64,000 bases of DNA from Manis javanica. Taxonomy: Eukaryota; Chordata; Mammalia; Pholidota; Manidae. The translations under genes were made by a program, and so were the position numbers. This document shows, piece after piece, positions 55,105-64,000 of this stretch. Positions within the stretch are counted from its first letter, which is position 1; every line of letters starts with the position of its first letter. The stretch lies in contig NC_133157.1 of assembly GCF_040802235.1 (NCBI RefSeq), positions 22,957,501 to 23,021,500 on the forward strand. Direction: 5' to 3'. The notes beneath the pieces are model-generated. The model was not told where the DNA came from. It saw only the letters and a list, made by a program, of their open reading frames with translations, and searched no databases.

Positions 55105-58100
55105 CTAGAAAGGACGCAGAATATTTAGTACTACCAAATGACAAAAATCAGATAAAAAGTATGTGGATGGGAATCATACTTCCCCCTCCTCTTTTACCTT
55201 CTCTTGAAGAATAGATGGCTTATGGAGAATGTTTTCATTCACTTCCATCAACCGTCCTCTAACACAGCTATGAAAAAAAGAATTGTTTTGAAGAAAAATA
55301 TGACCTACTTTGTTTCTCCTACATTGTGGTTAAAAGTAACTCACCTAGATATGGTGTATTCTTCTCCATCTGAGCAGTAAATCTTACACAGAGGTGCAAG
55401 TTCTGTTAGAAACTGTGCCCCCTGATAATAAAAGGGAAGAAGTAATTAATGTACATTTTTACTTTACTCTCAGAGGCAGTGATTATAACAGGATTATTTT
55501 GGAATAAGTGTTTTAAATAAAAATAACAAGTACAGAAAAATATCCATTTATTCAAGTATTTATATATTAAGTGCCTATCATAGTCTCTAGGGGAAGTCTA
55601 TTCTCCCAAGGTACCATCATAGTCTCTAGGGGAAGAAGCCTGACTAACACATATGTGATAATAGGTAATTTAGTTTAAAGATTAAGAATATATTTTATCA
55701 GGAGGGCGGAGCCAAGATGGTGGCGTGAGTAGAACAGCGGAAATCTCCCAAAACCATATATATTTTTGAAAATACAACAAATACAACTACTCCTAACAGA
55801 GAGACCAGAAGAATATATTTTATCAACTTTAAATGAGAAAGCTAGATATAGCCAGGTGTAAAGATTTTTCAAAAGTGTAGGAAAACCTATCATCAATAAG
55901 CAATAATACAAAATTCATTATGATGGTATGACAGTAATGTACAAAGTTAGCTTCATTAAGTTTCCCATCTTATTTCACATTAGGACTTAATAGATAAAGG
56001 ACCCTCTTTATTAGAGTCAATCACTAAGACCTTTTCGAAGAAGGGATTTAAAAGTTACTTTAAAAAAATGCACTTTGAGGAAAATTTGGAAAACAGGAAA
56101 GTTTTAAGTAGCAAATAAGAATAATTTACCCATTATCCTATAACTCAGAAGTAAATACATTTTGACATGTATCAGTTTGGATGCTATGGCATGGTTATTG
56201 TTGCATGTAGATACTATATGGATGTATCTGGGGAGGTTCTGACAAATACCTATAAGGAGGCTCATGGGAAACTGATGCAGGCATGTCTCATGTGTTGCTC
56301 CTCTTCTTTCCAGAATTTTTCTTACAGTGAACATAGGTATTAGAGGTCAAGATGCTATTCTTTATGACCTCTTTACCACTCAAAACATCATTAGACAGTA
56401 TTGAGAGGTTACCACACTGGCTTCACTCTTCTGCATGTAGGTATATCATTTCAAAATACTACTAAGTCCAATTCTCCACTTTGGGAGGAGGGGCTTGGGA
56501 TCTGTCCCAGAAGGTTTGTCTACCCCTAGGCCTGTAGAAGAGAAGTGTTTGAACCCCTTTATATCACTTCCCTTGGGAGAACAGATGGTTGGCAGTGATG
56601 AGATCCAATTAGACTTATGTGTAGTGGGTTTCATATGCAGTTCCTTCTCTGTTCTTTAATAGTAACAGTAAGGTTACTACTTTGAACAAAATTTATCACA
56701 GGAACTTCACAAGCACTGTTATTCTTGTAATTTGTAGACTTTATCTTTTAAGAAAAGTTCATGCTTTTCTAAGTCTATGTGTTTCATAAGTGAGGTAAAA
56801 ATCATGAATTATAAGGCATATTACTAGGGGATTTAGGCCTACAATGGGGTATAGGACCTAGTCATCCATTGAAAATTTCTTATCCAGTGGGTATATCAGG
56901 ATACTTTAGTATGCCACTGAATTAGCCTTGGTGTGACTCTCTTTAATGTGTCCATCCTGTCTAGAGTTGTAGAGAGTACAGGGTAGAGATGACATTTTAT
57001 ACAACCAAGTATTGTGTAGAGGTAAAGAGTGTAGCTAGGTGTGTATTAAAATGGCAATGATTGAGTAATGAAAAATGGTGAAGAGAAAATACTGTATTAT
57101 TTTTCAGACTAATCTTTTTTTTCACTACCTCAGAATATACATATATTTTTCTTTTAAATTTACATGTAAAAATATATAGTAAAGAAGAATTGGTCACCTA
57201 AATTTTATAGAACTCAAGATACTGGTTTAATAAGACTTAAAAAGGACAGAATATCTTGTTATGTTGGTATACCAGAGTTGTCCTTTCAAAGGCCTACCTT
57301 CTCCATCCTCCATTTTGGGGATGATAAGGATGGTGGACCCTTATCAGAACCTAATATAACAGATCCTATGCCTTCTGAAATACCTAATTTTTTTGGTCTT
57401 AGAATTTCTTTATTCTTAAAATCATCCCAAACTGCCAGGGAATTATGCTGAGCATACACCACTGTGTTTTAAGACTGACTGGATCTGTCATTACTGTGAT
57501 ATTGAGGATTTGAGTAGAGAATTATAGGAACATACCCGCTTAAATTTCCCAGAGACCTTGTTCTGAAGTCTGCTACAGTTGGTACTGATTTGATAGGAAA
57601 TGCTTTTAATTGTTTTTCCACTTTGAAGAACTGGATGAGATCCTGCCAAAGTGATGACACATATTCTACAAGGAGCAAAAGTTAATCCTGTGTTACTGCT
57701 TGGTGATATTTTTCCTTCTATAACCAGTATTCCTACTGGTACAAGAATACCTGAATTGACATTTGTTTAGTTAAACTATCATTTCCTCCCATTCTCCTCT
57801 GGCTACTATTGAGCTTAACCATAAAAGAGAACACAATAATAAAAGAGATATCAACAGGACTGAATTTTCTTCCATAGAAAGGAAGAGTACCAGAGGTCTT
57901 TAGGTGGCACTGAGGTAGAAGAGAGAGAAGTAAGGCACACAGGTATGTAAAGGGCCCTATCCATGGGCTCTGGCAATTCAGTGTGGTGAGGCACAGGCCA
58001 ACTACTTCAGGTGGTAGCTGACTGTGGGTGTGGTCCTTCACTTGATGTCTGGGTAATCAAGTTTATTTGTTTAGAGTGAGTAGGTATTGAAAGGCTTATT

Positions 58101-59546
58101 CTGGTCAATTAAACTCATACAATAAATACCATTTCAAGAAAGTGGAAGAAAATCATTTAATAAACATTTGTTCAATCCAAGACCATACCAGGCTTCAATA
58201 CCAGAAAATAAAAAAGATAATTTAAAATTCCCAATTTGCTTACCGGTTAGAGTGCTGTAGTATACAGTGGTCTTCACAGGGTTTTCCTTTGACATCTAGA
58301 AGAAAAAATGAGTCTTGTTGGTTGTTGAGTCAGTATTTACTACCACTGTGTAGTACTTTTTTTAGTTCATAGAAATAGTTATGAAGATTGAACACATAAT
58401 GATGACTGGTATCTTTTCATTACTCAGGAAGATATACCTAAAGGCTTCCTATAAAATATTTAAAGGGACCTGACCCAGATCATTCATTCATTGTTAGAGA
58501 TTATTAACTCTGCTTTATCCTCACTTTAAAATGAGGATTTTACACTCATTTCTACTAGAAAAAAATGTCATTAGCAATGCATTCTTTATATAATATAGTA
58601 GCGTATGTTTTCTTGGTCGATATTAGTGACCAATCCTTCCTGGTTCATGTCCCGGACTTTTTTTTTTATTAAAGTATCGTTGATATACAATCTTCTGTTG
58701 TTTTCAGATATACAACACAGTTGTCCGGGGCTATCTTTATGTAGTTCTGATAGTCTCAGATCCTGGAAACTCCTCAGTCCTGGGTAAAACAGAACGGTTG
58801 TCACCCTAAATGTGGCTAATAAAACATATGCCACAATATTTTAAGAAAGTACACCTATTATCCCTGAATTAAAGGGATTAGAGGTTAAAGGGATTAAAGT
58901 AGGGGTTAGAGGAGGGTCCCCAACGATACTACCACCCCTGATATTTACTGGTTACACAAAGCAGTACAATAGAATATCGACATATCAATGGCAAATGTGT
59001 AATAGTGGGGGGACTTCTCTTTAAGTAAAACCGTTAATTCTTAATCCTCTATTCTAACCCACCTCTTCTCTCCATCCCTATTGCTTCTACCTTAGTTTGG
59101 ACCTGATCATTTCAATCATCCTATCTATCACACTCTCTATAGGATCGAGCCCCTCTAGTCCTTCCAGGCACTCAAGGAGATTGCAACCCAGCCCCTGCCT
59201 ACCCCAGGGGCTTCGCCCTAGGCTACCATCTTCCCGCAAGCAACCACCTTCGAACCCACGCTGCACTCGTCAGCCCCAGAATGCGCTCTACTGTATTTCA
59301 TGCCTCCATGCCTTTCAAATGCCATTCCCTTGGTGTGCAAGGGAAGGAACATAAGAGTTCCAGCTCCTTCTGATGTAGGGAGAACTCGCGTTGTTTATGA
59401 TCTGCCACCATAGTCCTGGCAGCATCAGACCAATACGGTCGAGGACAGACCATCATTCCCCACTTACCAGCCTTATACCAGCGAGTGAAGTAACGATCCA
59501 CGAGCGAAGGCACCCCCGGCTCTGCTGCCACAAGCTCGGTAGTCAT
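54967..59546 (-). CDS. ABITRAM: ABITRAM (FAM206A/Simiate), complete 6-exon coding region
   Basis: Minus-strand exons in order: 59546-59468, 58295-58244, 57665-57536, 55421-55345, 55267-55198, 55104-54967. They total 546 nt, 181 residues plus TGA, the length I recall for human ABITRAM. The product begins [11 protein letters not shown] and contains [34 protein letters not shown] and the C-terminal [10 protein letters not shown], all diagnostic. All introns are GT-AG. The family has a compact fold related to the glycine-cleavage H/lipoyl domain. It is described as an actin-binding nuclear and neuronal protein affecting filament dynamics and transcription; that is literature memory, not sequence evidence. 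The single in-frame ATG at 59546-59544 has a purine at -3 (GTCGCCATGA). The gene is head-to-head with ELP1 and tail-to-tail with CTNNAL1. Confidence 0.97.
55198..55267 (-). CDS. ABITRAM: ABITRAM exon 5 (codons 113-136)
   Basis: Acceptor TTTTTTCATAG, donor GTAAAA. It completes Ser and encodes [20 protein letters not shown] and QEK, ending in phase 0. Confidence 0.96.
55345..55421 (-). CDS. ABITRAM: ABITRAM exon 4 (codons 88-112)
   Basis: Acceptor TATTATCAG, donor GTGAGT. It encodes [20 protein letters not shown] and EYTIS plus two bases of Ser. The intron that follows is only 77 bp. Confidence 0.96.
55577..55635. repeat. short direct repeat, period 39
   Basis: ATCATAGTCTCTAGGGGAAG occurs at 55577-55596 and again, identical, at 55616-55635. 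It looks like a local segmental duplication or slippage. Confidence 0.85.
55684..55825 (+). mobile_element. 108-bp 5'-end-only L1 fragment with perfect 17-bp target-site duplication
   Basis: AAGAATATATTTTATCA stands at 55684-55700 and 55809-55825. Between them, 55701-55808 begins GGAGGGCGGAGCCAAGATGG, the typical start of a mammalian L1 5' UTR, and runs through CCCAAAACCATATATATTTT and AACAGAGAGACCAG. There is no 3' UTR and no poly(A). The left cut site ATT|AAGA fits L1 endonuclease preference. Orientation is opposite to ABITRAM transcription. Confidence 0.85.
57536..57665 (-). CDS. ABITRAM: ABITRAM exon 3 (codons 44-87)
   Basis: Acceptor CTCCTTGTAG, donor GTATGT. It encodes [20 protein letters not shown] through NKVSGKFKR, the central beta-rich part of the fold, and ends in phase 0. 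Confidence 0.96.
57666..58243 (-). other. ABITRAM: ABITRAM intron 2
   Basis: No recognised repeat or RNA in this 578-bp intron. Confidence 0.65.
58244..58295 (-). CDS. ABITRAM: ABITRAM exon 2 (codons 27-43)
   Basis: Acceptor TTTTCTTCTAG, donor GTAAGC. Fifty-two nt encoding [17 protein letters not shown] plus two bases of Arg, with a conserved cysteine pair in the CEDHC motif. Confidence 0.96.
58296..59467 (-). other. ABITRAM: ABITRAM intron 1
   Basis: Contains one very short L1 tail (58654-58722). Otherwise nothing recognised until the CpG island begins near 59200. Confidence 0.65.
58654..58722 (-). mobile_element. very short 5'-truncated L1 tail
   Basis: Poly(T) followed by ATTAAAGTATCGTTGATATA and CAATCTTCTG is the antisense 3' terminus of the same kind of L1 as at 34951. 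Flanks CATGTCCCGGAC and AGTTGTCCGGGG may be remnants of a duplication. Confidence 0.65.
59468..59546 (-). CDS. ABITRAM: ABITRAM exon 1 (codons 1-26)
   Basis: Start ATG at 59546-59544; donor GTAAGT begins at 59467. It encodes [20 protein letters not shown] and TRWYKA plus one base of Asp. The frame continues upstream of the ATG without a stop, but the next possible initiator, 18 nt upstream, is GTG, so the ATG is the start. Confidence 0.95.
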
Positions 59547-59622
59547 GGCGACCACGGGTGTCACTGCTTTCCCACGCCCGCCGGGACGGATGCACTTTCT
59601 TCCGCAGGCCTGGGAGGACTGT

Positions 59623-59630
59623 ACTTCCGG
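59623..59630 (-). promoter_or_regulatory. ETS/GABP-type site
   Basis: ACTTCCGG, the reverse complement of CCGGAAGT, the ideal GABPA/ETS core. It lies 77 bp upstream of the ABITRAM start codon. Motif match only. Confidence 0.6.
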
Positions 59631-59646
59631 TGCGAGGTCCGCGGCC

Positions 59647-59657
59647 TGCGCACGCGC
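59647..59657. promoter_or_regulatory. NRF1-type site
   Basis: TGCGCACGCGC matches the NRF1 consensus TGCGCANGCGC. It lies about 100 bp upstream of the ABITRAM start codon, between the two divergent genes. Motif match only. Confidence 0.65.
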
Positions 59658-59799
59658 GATGCTCTCCTAGCTCCGCAGGCTTCGCTCACGAACGTCAATA
59701 CCCTATTTAGGTGTGCGATGTCAAAGTGGGAATCAAATACAATAAATAGGCTTGCGGGAGGGATGGGGCGGCGGTCAGCACAGCTCCTCATCCCTACCT

Positions 59800-60090
59800 T
59801 GCTGACGCTACGAAAAGGCCGGCCCCGCCTCCGACGCCTCGTGATGCCACTTCCGCGCCGCTGGGCGCGTGTCAGTCCTAACCAGCTAGTGCGTCACTGT
59901 CCCTGCTACAGCCTTACTCCCATGCTTCAGCCCCTACTCCCGGGGTCGAGCCGGCCTGGAGGTCCATCGCGCTCCCCCAAGGTCCAGCGCGCACCCCCAG
60001 AGCACAGGAGCTTCGGATAGAGAGGGGTTCGTGCGCAACCCCCGGCTCCGGGAGGTCGGCTGCGCGTGGCCGGGTAGGAGGGCGGCGCAG
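59800..60090 (+). other. ELP1: ELP1 non-coding exon 1 (5' UTR; left end not determined)
   Basis: The right end is set by donor GGCGGCGCAG|GTGAGC, with the intron starting at 60091. The left end given is only an estimate. It sits in the CpG island and carries no start codon used by ELP1, whose initiator is in the next exon. A non-coding first exon agrees with what I recall of human ELP1. Confidence 0.6.
59849..59856 (-). promoter_or_regulatory. ETS-like site on the ELP1 side
   Basis: ACTTCCGC, a one-base variant of the ETS core, close to where the ELP1 leader should begin. The GC box CCCCGCCTCC lies about 25 bp to its left. Confidence 0.4.
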
Positions 60091-63000
60091 GTGAGCGTTC
60101 TAGCGACTCACCCGGACTGGGGACAGGGAACCAGTCCTTGTCTGCCACGGGGTATCCTAGCGGAGGGGATCCCTGGGCGTGCAGCTTCTGCCAGCTGCAG
60201 GCCGGGGAGTGGAGTACCGGTGACCGCCTCTGCCCTCAAGCTTTAGTCTCTTTGCTGTATAGAATTGCCGCCTACTACCCAAGCCGCACTTTTACCCAGC
60301 CTCTGGATTCCTTGTAGGATTGGACAATACCGCTGAACCAGTTAATGCACCAATTAAAGCGAAGCAGTTAATGCACTATAGAAGGCGACTTTGAGAGGTT
60401 TGGATACTGTGTTTCAAGCTTCTTCTCGCTTCTGCGATTTACTCGTGCAGATATTGTTCCCTGTGCTGCTCCATCTAATGTGGTATATTAATGTGGCCTA
60501 CCTTCCCATTCATTAAGCTGTGTCCTCCGTGGAGGCATTGACTGTCAGAGTTATCTCTTGTCTTTTGATCCTGGCACTTAGTAAGTGCTTACTAGATGTT
60601 TAACGCAGGCTGCAAACCGGATTGTGGGATTGATTAGATACTGGGTAAAGCATTCATATTGTATATTAATAGCCGCGGAACTAACCAGTAAATAGTTGAA
60701 CATGAAAGTGTGAGCAAAAAAAAGGCAAAGACAGTTTTCAGTTTGGGGGGCAAAGAATATAAATGGTATACGGGAAACTCATTGGGAGAATAACAGCAAG
60801 TACTTCATTTTCCAGGTTGCATCCGATGTGCTTGTGAGACATACTTGTAATAACATCAGGAGGTTGAAAATGTGGGGTTTAGTGTTCAGTTTGGGGAGGG
60901 TCAGAGTTAGATATTTAGGTCTAATGGACGTATTAGTAATCTGCCAGGTACTTGTAGTTATGGGCATGATAATTAGCAAGAGGTGGATGGATGAAGGAGC
61001 GAAGGAAGAAAATGAAGGAGTTATCAGAGACTTCAGGGAGGATCCAGAATTGATCTGTAGGGTGGAGATCTTTAGCACATCTAAAGGCTGAGAAAAATTG
61101 AATCATTGAGGGTGAGGGAGTTGGAGATCACAGATGTGAAAGAAAGGGTTTGAATAAGCAGAAGTCCTAGGGTAGTTAGGAGGGCATTAGCCTGGGAAAG
61201 GAGTGGGGACGCTTCTGAGCAGATAAGGGGATAAGGATGATGGGTGTGAAAATTAGAGAAGTTAATTTTGCATTTGGGAAGGTTGGGATGGGGGCAGATG
61301 AGTGATGAGCTCACCTGCTGGTGATCTTGTGAGCTCAGCAATATGAGTGCTCAAGTTGTTTGCTAAGTTTGACAGCATCCAGGTAGGAGAATAGAAACCA
61401 CTCAATATTTCACTCAATATTTCAACAGAATTGAATATGAAGAATTGGTTAAGTAGCTATTGGAGGAACGAAAGAGTGAAAGAACAATAAAGCTGATTAT
61501 TATAAACTGATAGAAGTAGGTACAAAACTTAGCTGGGGGTTGGGTTCAAAACAGGGGTGGACGTCATGACCTAACCTCAGAGGGGAGGCGCTGTAAAGCC
61601 TCTGGGACTCTAGTGGTGATACCTCCAGAGTGCAGAGGAGGAGCCCTGTGTGCTGGACTGCAGCTCTCGGGAGAGGGGACTGCCTGGTTAGTGCCGGTAA
61701 CCCTGGGGGTGGGGGTGATGAGGCCGGTCCTGGGAGCGCTAGAGCGAGGACCAAGGGTCCCTGCAAGGATGACTGCCCATTGCTGGGGTGACAGTGACTG
61801 GAACACCAAGGGAACAGGAAAAAGCAACTCCTTTCAGCTCCTTTTGTCTTTATCTTTCTAATTCTTAGCTGGGATGCTTGGACCCCAGGGTTCCACAAAT
61901 TGTTAGTGACTATAATCCAAATTTACAGGGAAGGATATGAAGACATTTTGATGCTTTGATCAAAGCGAAGGTAACAGCATGATTATTATTAGATAAACCA
62001 GCATAAAGGACAGCCTGGCTCCCTGTTGCCTCTCTGTTCTCTCCTCCCCTCTAGCCAGACATTCTCCCATCTCACATCATCCATGCTTCCAGATCTATGT
62101 CAGTGGTAATCTTTATGATTCTTTATGATGTTTAAAGGCGAAGGATAGGTAATTTTTATATGCTTTGGGAAACCCAAAACTTTCTATATAGAATTGGTTG
62201 TAAATTTAAAACCTGCATGGTATAAAACTGGTTCACATAATTTCCAGAAGTTCTTGCATGTACATGTCATCAGAGCTTACAAAACTGTTGTCTGCCTTGA
62301 TTCTCTTCCTCGCTCCTACCTGCATGGCCTTGCTTTCCTCTTAACCCACATTATATGTTGTATCATCATTTTACACTCACCATTATCTGCTCTGTAGTAT
62401 AAGGAGGAACTCATCTGTATTCTTTCATTGTCATATGTATGAAGTACAAGATGAGAGAATACACCTTGAATGGAGGTAACAATAAAGCCAGTGTGGTCTG
62501 TGTAATTGCCACCCCAACACAAGTCAGGGACTTGCAATTATAAACTTTAATGGCATCTGAATGCAAATATCCAGCACATCAACATTTACTTTTTTTCCCC
62601 CCTTAGATAATGTTATGTGCTAAAGTGAATCTGATTTTGTCAGACCAAAGTCAGTTTCCTGTGTATCATTTTTTTCCTCGCCTTTTCTTCCTGCACTGGT
62701 AAGCACCAAGCCGGGCAGTGGCGTGGTGTGAAGTAGTTATTTGAGCTCCTTACTTGTTGGTCACCATTTTGAAGAAAACTGTTGTAATTTTAGTGTCCTC
62801 TTTTCCTCCTAATAACAGTGAATACTTTATTTCTATCTTTGATTTCAATTTTTTAATAACATATTAAAGCCAGTTTATAAATCAGCGTATCTGGTGATAT
62901 TAAAGTCATTCTATTCCATATTTTCATATGGGTTTTTATATTATTTTCTAAACCTATCATGTTACAAAGATATCTTTATGTGTAAAAATAAAATGTTTTC

Positions 63001-63323
63001 CCATTCAGTTTGTTCTTTTCGACTCTCCTCAGAAATAACTGATGATAAGTCTTTTTTGAAGGAAAGCTCTGAAGCTGAGAATCTTGCCTCTCTGAAAGAG
63101 TAAGAATGTAACAGATTTCAGAACCTCAGTTTTAGACCATAGCTAACACGGTTAGGTTGCTGTCACGCATCTCTCTATGGGAGCAGATTAGGTCTTCTGT
63201 TTTCTTGATTATTCTAACTACTGCATCCCTGTCTCCTGAATCATTTGCTTATATGCGTGTCAGTTATCACTATCAAGCTGTTCTTGATGCTTCATCAAGG
63301 GATATTGGTACTTTTTCCTCCAG
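60091..63323 (+). other. ELP1: ELP1 intron 1
   Basis: The CpG island tails off by about 60240. 60820-61350 is purine-rich and resembles inverted L2 coding sequence, weakly. 61560-61860 is a GC-richer patch. The remainder is unremarkable. Confidence 0.6.
60820..61350 (-). repeat. possible L2 fragment, inverted
   Basis: GTGTTCAGTTTGGGGAGGGT and the following G/A-rich text read like diverged antisense L2 ORF. No decisive landmark; could be unrelated. Confidence 0.35.
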
Positions 63324-63336
63324 GAATTGCTTCATC

Positions 63337-63486
63337 ATGAGAAATCTAAAGTTACTGCGGACCCTGGAGTTCAGGGATATTCAGGCTCCGGGGAAACCTC
63401 AGTGCTTCTCTCTCCGCACTGAACAGGGGACAGTGCTCATTGGCTCAGAACGTGGACTGATCGAAGTAGACCCTGTCGCAAGAGAA
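63337..63486 (+). CDS. ELP1: ELP1 first coding exon (codons 1-50), gene continues right
   Basis: The exon begins at 63324 after acceptor TTTTCCTCCAG, with 13 nt of leader. ATG is at 63337 and donor GTAAGT starts at 63487. It encodes [20 protein letters not shown] through [10 protein letters not shown], the N-terminus of Elongator complex protein 1 (IKBKAP). This is the first blade region of its N-terminal WD40 propellers. Known of the family: ELP1 is the ~1,330-residue scaffold of the cytoplasmic Elongator complex, which installs side chains on wobble uridines of tRNAs; loss of function underlies familial dysautonomia. Only 50 codons are in the window and no second coding exon follows before 64000. 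Identity is clear; the remainder cannot be assessed. Confidence 0.97.
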
Positions 63487-64000
63487 GTAAGTCACTGATG
63501 GAGAATGCTGGCGCTTGGCATGACCCTTGACCTCTCTTTTTCCAGACTTGCTTCCCCCAGATAGTCTTTAAGTCTTACTCAATTCCTATCCCCCTAAAAT
63601 GAATGTTCCCTTTGCTTTCTATTGATGTCATGTCAGACCTGACTTAAATAATAACCTACCTTTAACTCTGCTTCTGTTTTAAATCTCTTACCTTATGTTT
63701 TGTGTAAGTGACCTACTTTTTACCCTTCCTAACATGTAAACAATATTTATAAGTGGTTCTCAACTGAAAATGCAAATACAAATTGCCTGTAGAGCTTTTT
63801 AAAACTGTTTTTCCCCCTCTGTCTCCTATCAACAAATGAGAATCCTCACTGCTGGATCCTGAGCATATATATATTTAAAAGCTCTTTGGGTTGATTCTGG
63901 TATCTTCCTTTTATTATATTTTGCTAGTAATATATCTTAGGTGATTATGTTCTCAGTCCCTTTTATAGAAAACTATAGTTATTAGCTTCATGTTCTTTTG
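63487..64000 (+). other. ELP1: ELP1 intron 2 (left part)
   Basis: Begins with donor GTAAGT and runs off the window. The only element seen is the MER5-type fossil at 63750-63905. Confidence 0.8.
63750..63905 (+). repeat. MER5-type hAT DNA transposon fossil
   Basis: AAGTGGTTCTCAACTGAAAA at the left, then TTGCCTGTAGAGCTTTTTAA, AATGAGAATCCTCACTG and AAAAGCTCTTTGGGTTGATT match the order of MER5-family elements. Confidence 0.6.

Larger units (their letters stand above)
55422..57535 (-). other. ABITRAM: ABITRAM intron 3
   Basis: Carries the 5'-end L1 fragment (55684-55825) and a 20-bp direct repeat (55577-55596, 55616-55635). 55830-57530 shows nothing recognised. Confidence 0.65.
59547..60090. promoter_or_regulatory. 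bidirectional CpG-island promoter, ABITRAM / ELP1
   Basis: A CpG- and GC-rich interval between the ABITRAM start codon (minus) and the end of ELP1 exon 1 (plus); the island extends to about 60240 and somewhat into ABITRAM exon 1. No TATA box is apparent. It carries a perfect ETS/GABP-type ACTTCCGG (59623-59630), a palindromic NRF1-type TGCGCACGCGC (59647-59657), an Sp1-like CCCCGCCTCC and a second ETS-like ACTTCCGC (59849-59856). Head-to-head layout plus these motifs is the usual architecture of a shared housekeeping promoter. The bidirectional role is inferred. Confidence 0.85.

Noticed and set aside
59547-59564. In-frame upstream start for ABITRAM adding 6 residues
   Set aside because: The codon at 59564-59562 is GTG, not ATG; the ATG at 59546 has good context and matches the orthologue N-terminus.
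59391-60020. 209-codon plus-strand open frame
   Set aside because: Runs antisense through ABITRAM exon 1 and the bidirectional promoter; CpG-rich DNA has few stop codons. No recognisable protein.
61500-61898. 132-codon minus-strand frame in ELP1 intron 1
   Set aside because: Low-complexity Pro/Ser-rich translation of a GC-richer patch; no homology recognised.
63030-63102. Possible extra ELP1 exon after CTCCTCAG
   Set aside because: A plausible acceptor but the right end reads GAGTAAG with no GT donor in the frame, and the canonical first coding exon does not need it.
1-64000. CRISPR arrays, operons, phage or other prokaryotic systems
   Set aside because: No regularly spaced repeats or prokaryotic gene organisation; the window is a spliced mammalian locus.

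Overview
The window is nuclear DNA of a placental mammal. The evidence is spliced genes with GT-AG introns, two CpG islands, and introns filled with L1, L2, MIR and hAT/Charlie-type fossil repeats. No prokaryotic, phage or CRISPR features are visible. I see no Alu, rodent B1/B2, carnivore tRNA-Lys SINE or ruminant Bov SINE. The youngest insertions are L1s and one polyadenylated non-L1 retroposon. This argues against human, mouse, dog and cow. Their style reminds me of pangolin genomes, but that is memory only and unverified. Layout: (1) 29-52361, plus strand: a complete 19-exon coding region for CTNNAL1 (alpha-catulin), totalling 2,205 nt (734 codons plus stop). Its promoter lies mostly left of the window; a CpG island covers exon 1 and the start of intron 1. 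(2) 54967-59546, minus strand: a complete 6-exon coding region for ABITRAM (FAM206A/Simiate), 181 codons plus stop, tail-to-tail with CTNNAL1. (3) About 59550-60090: a CpG island with NRF1-like and ETS-like sites that separates the head-to-head genes ABITRAM and ELP1 and looks like a bidirectional promoter. (4) From there to the right edge, plus strand: the start of ELP1 (IKBKAP), with a non-coding first exon ending at 60090 and the first coding exon (codons 1-50) at 63337-63486; the rest of the gene lies outside. From memory, CTNNAL1-ABITRAM-ELP1 is the same neighbour order as on human 9q31. The three products share no pathway: alpha-catulin is a vinculin/alpha-catenin-family scaffold in Rho and cytoskeletal signalling, ABITRAM is an actin-binding nuclear/neuronal protein, and ELP1 is the scaffold of the tRNA-modifying Elongator complex. 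The genes are ordinary orthologues with no frame damage. The unusual material is in the introns: a ~1.1 kb retroposon of unrecognised family with a poly(A) tail and target-site duplication in CTNNAL1 intron 2; a 108-bp fragment of only the 5' end of an L1, flanked by a perfect 17-bp duplication, inside ABITRAM; an L1 with a large internal ORF2 deletion in intron 1; and a possible decayed retrocopy on the minus strand in intron 11. I found no convincing undescribed biological system; the retroposon and the 5'-only L1 fragment are the best candidates for follow-up.
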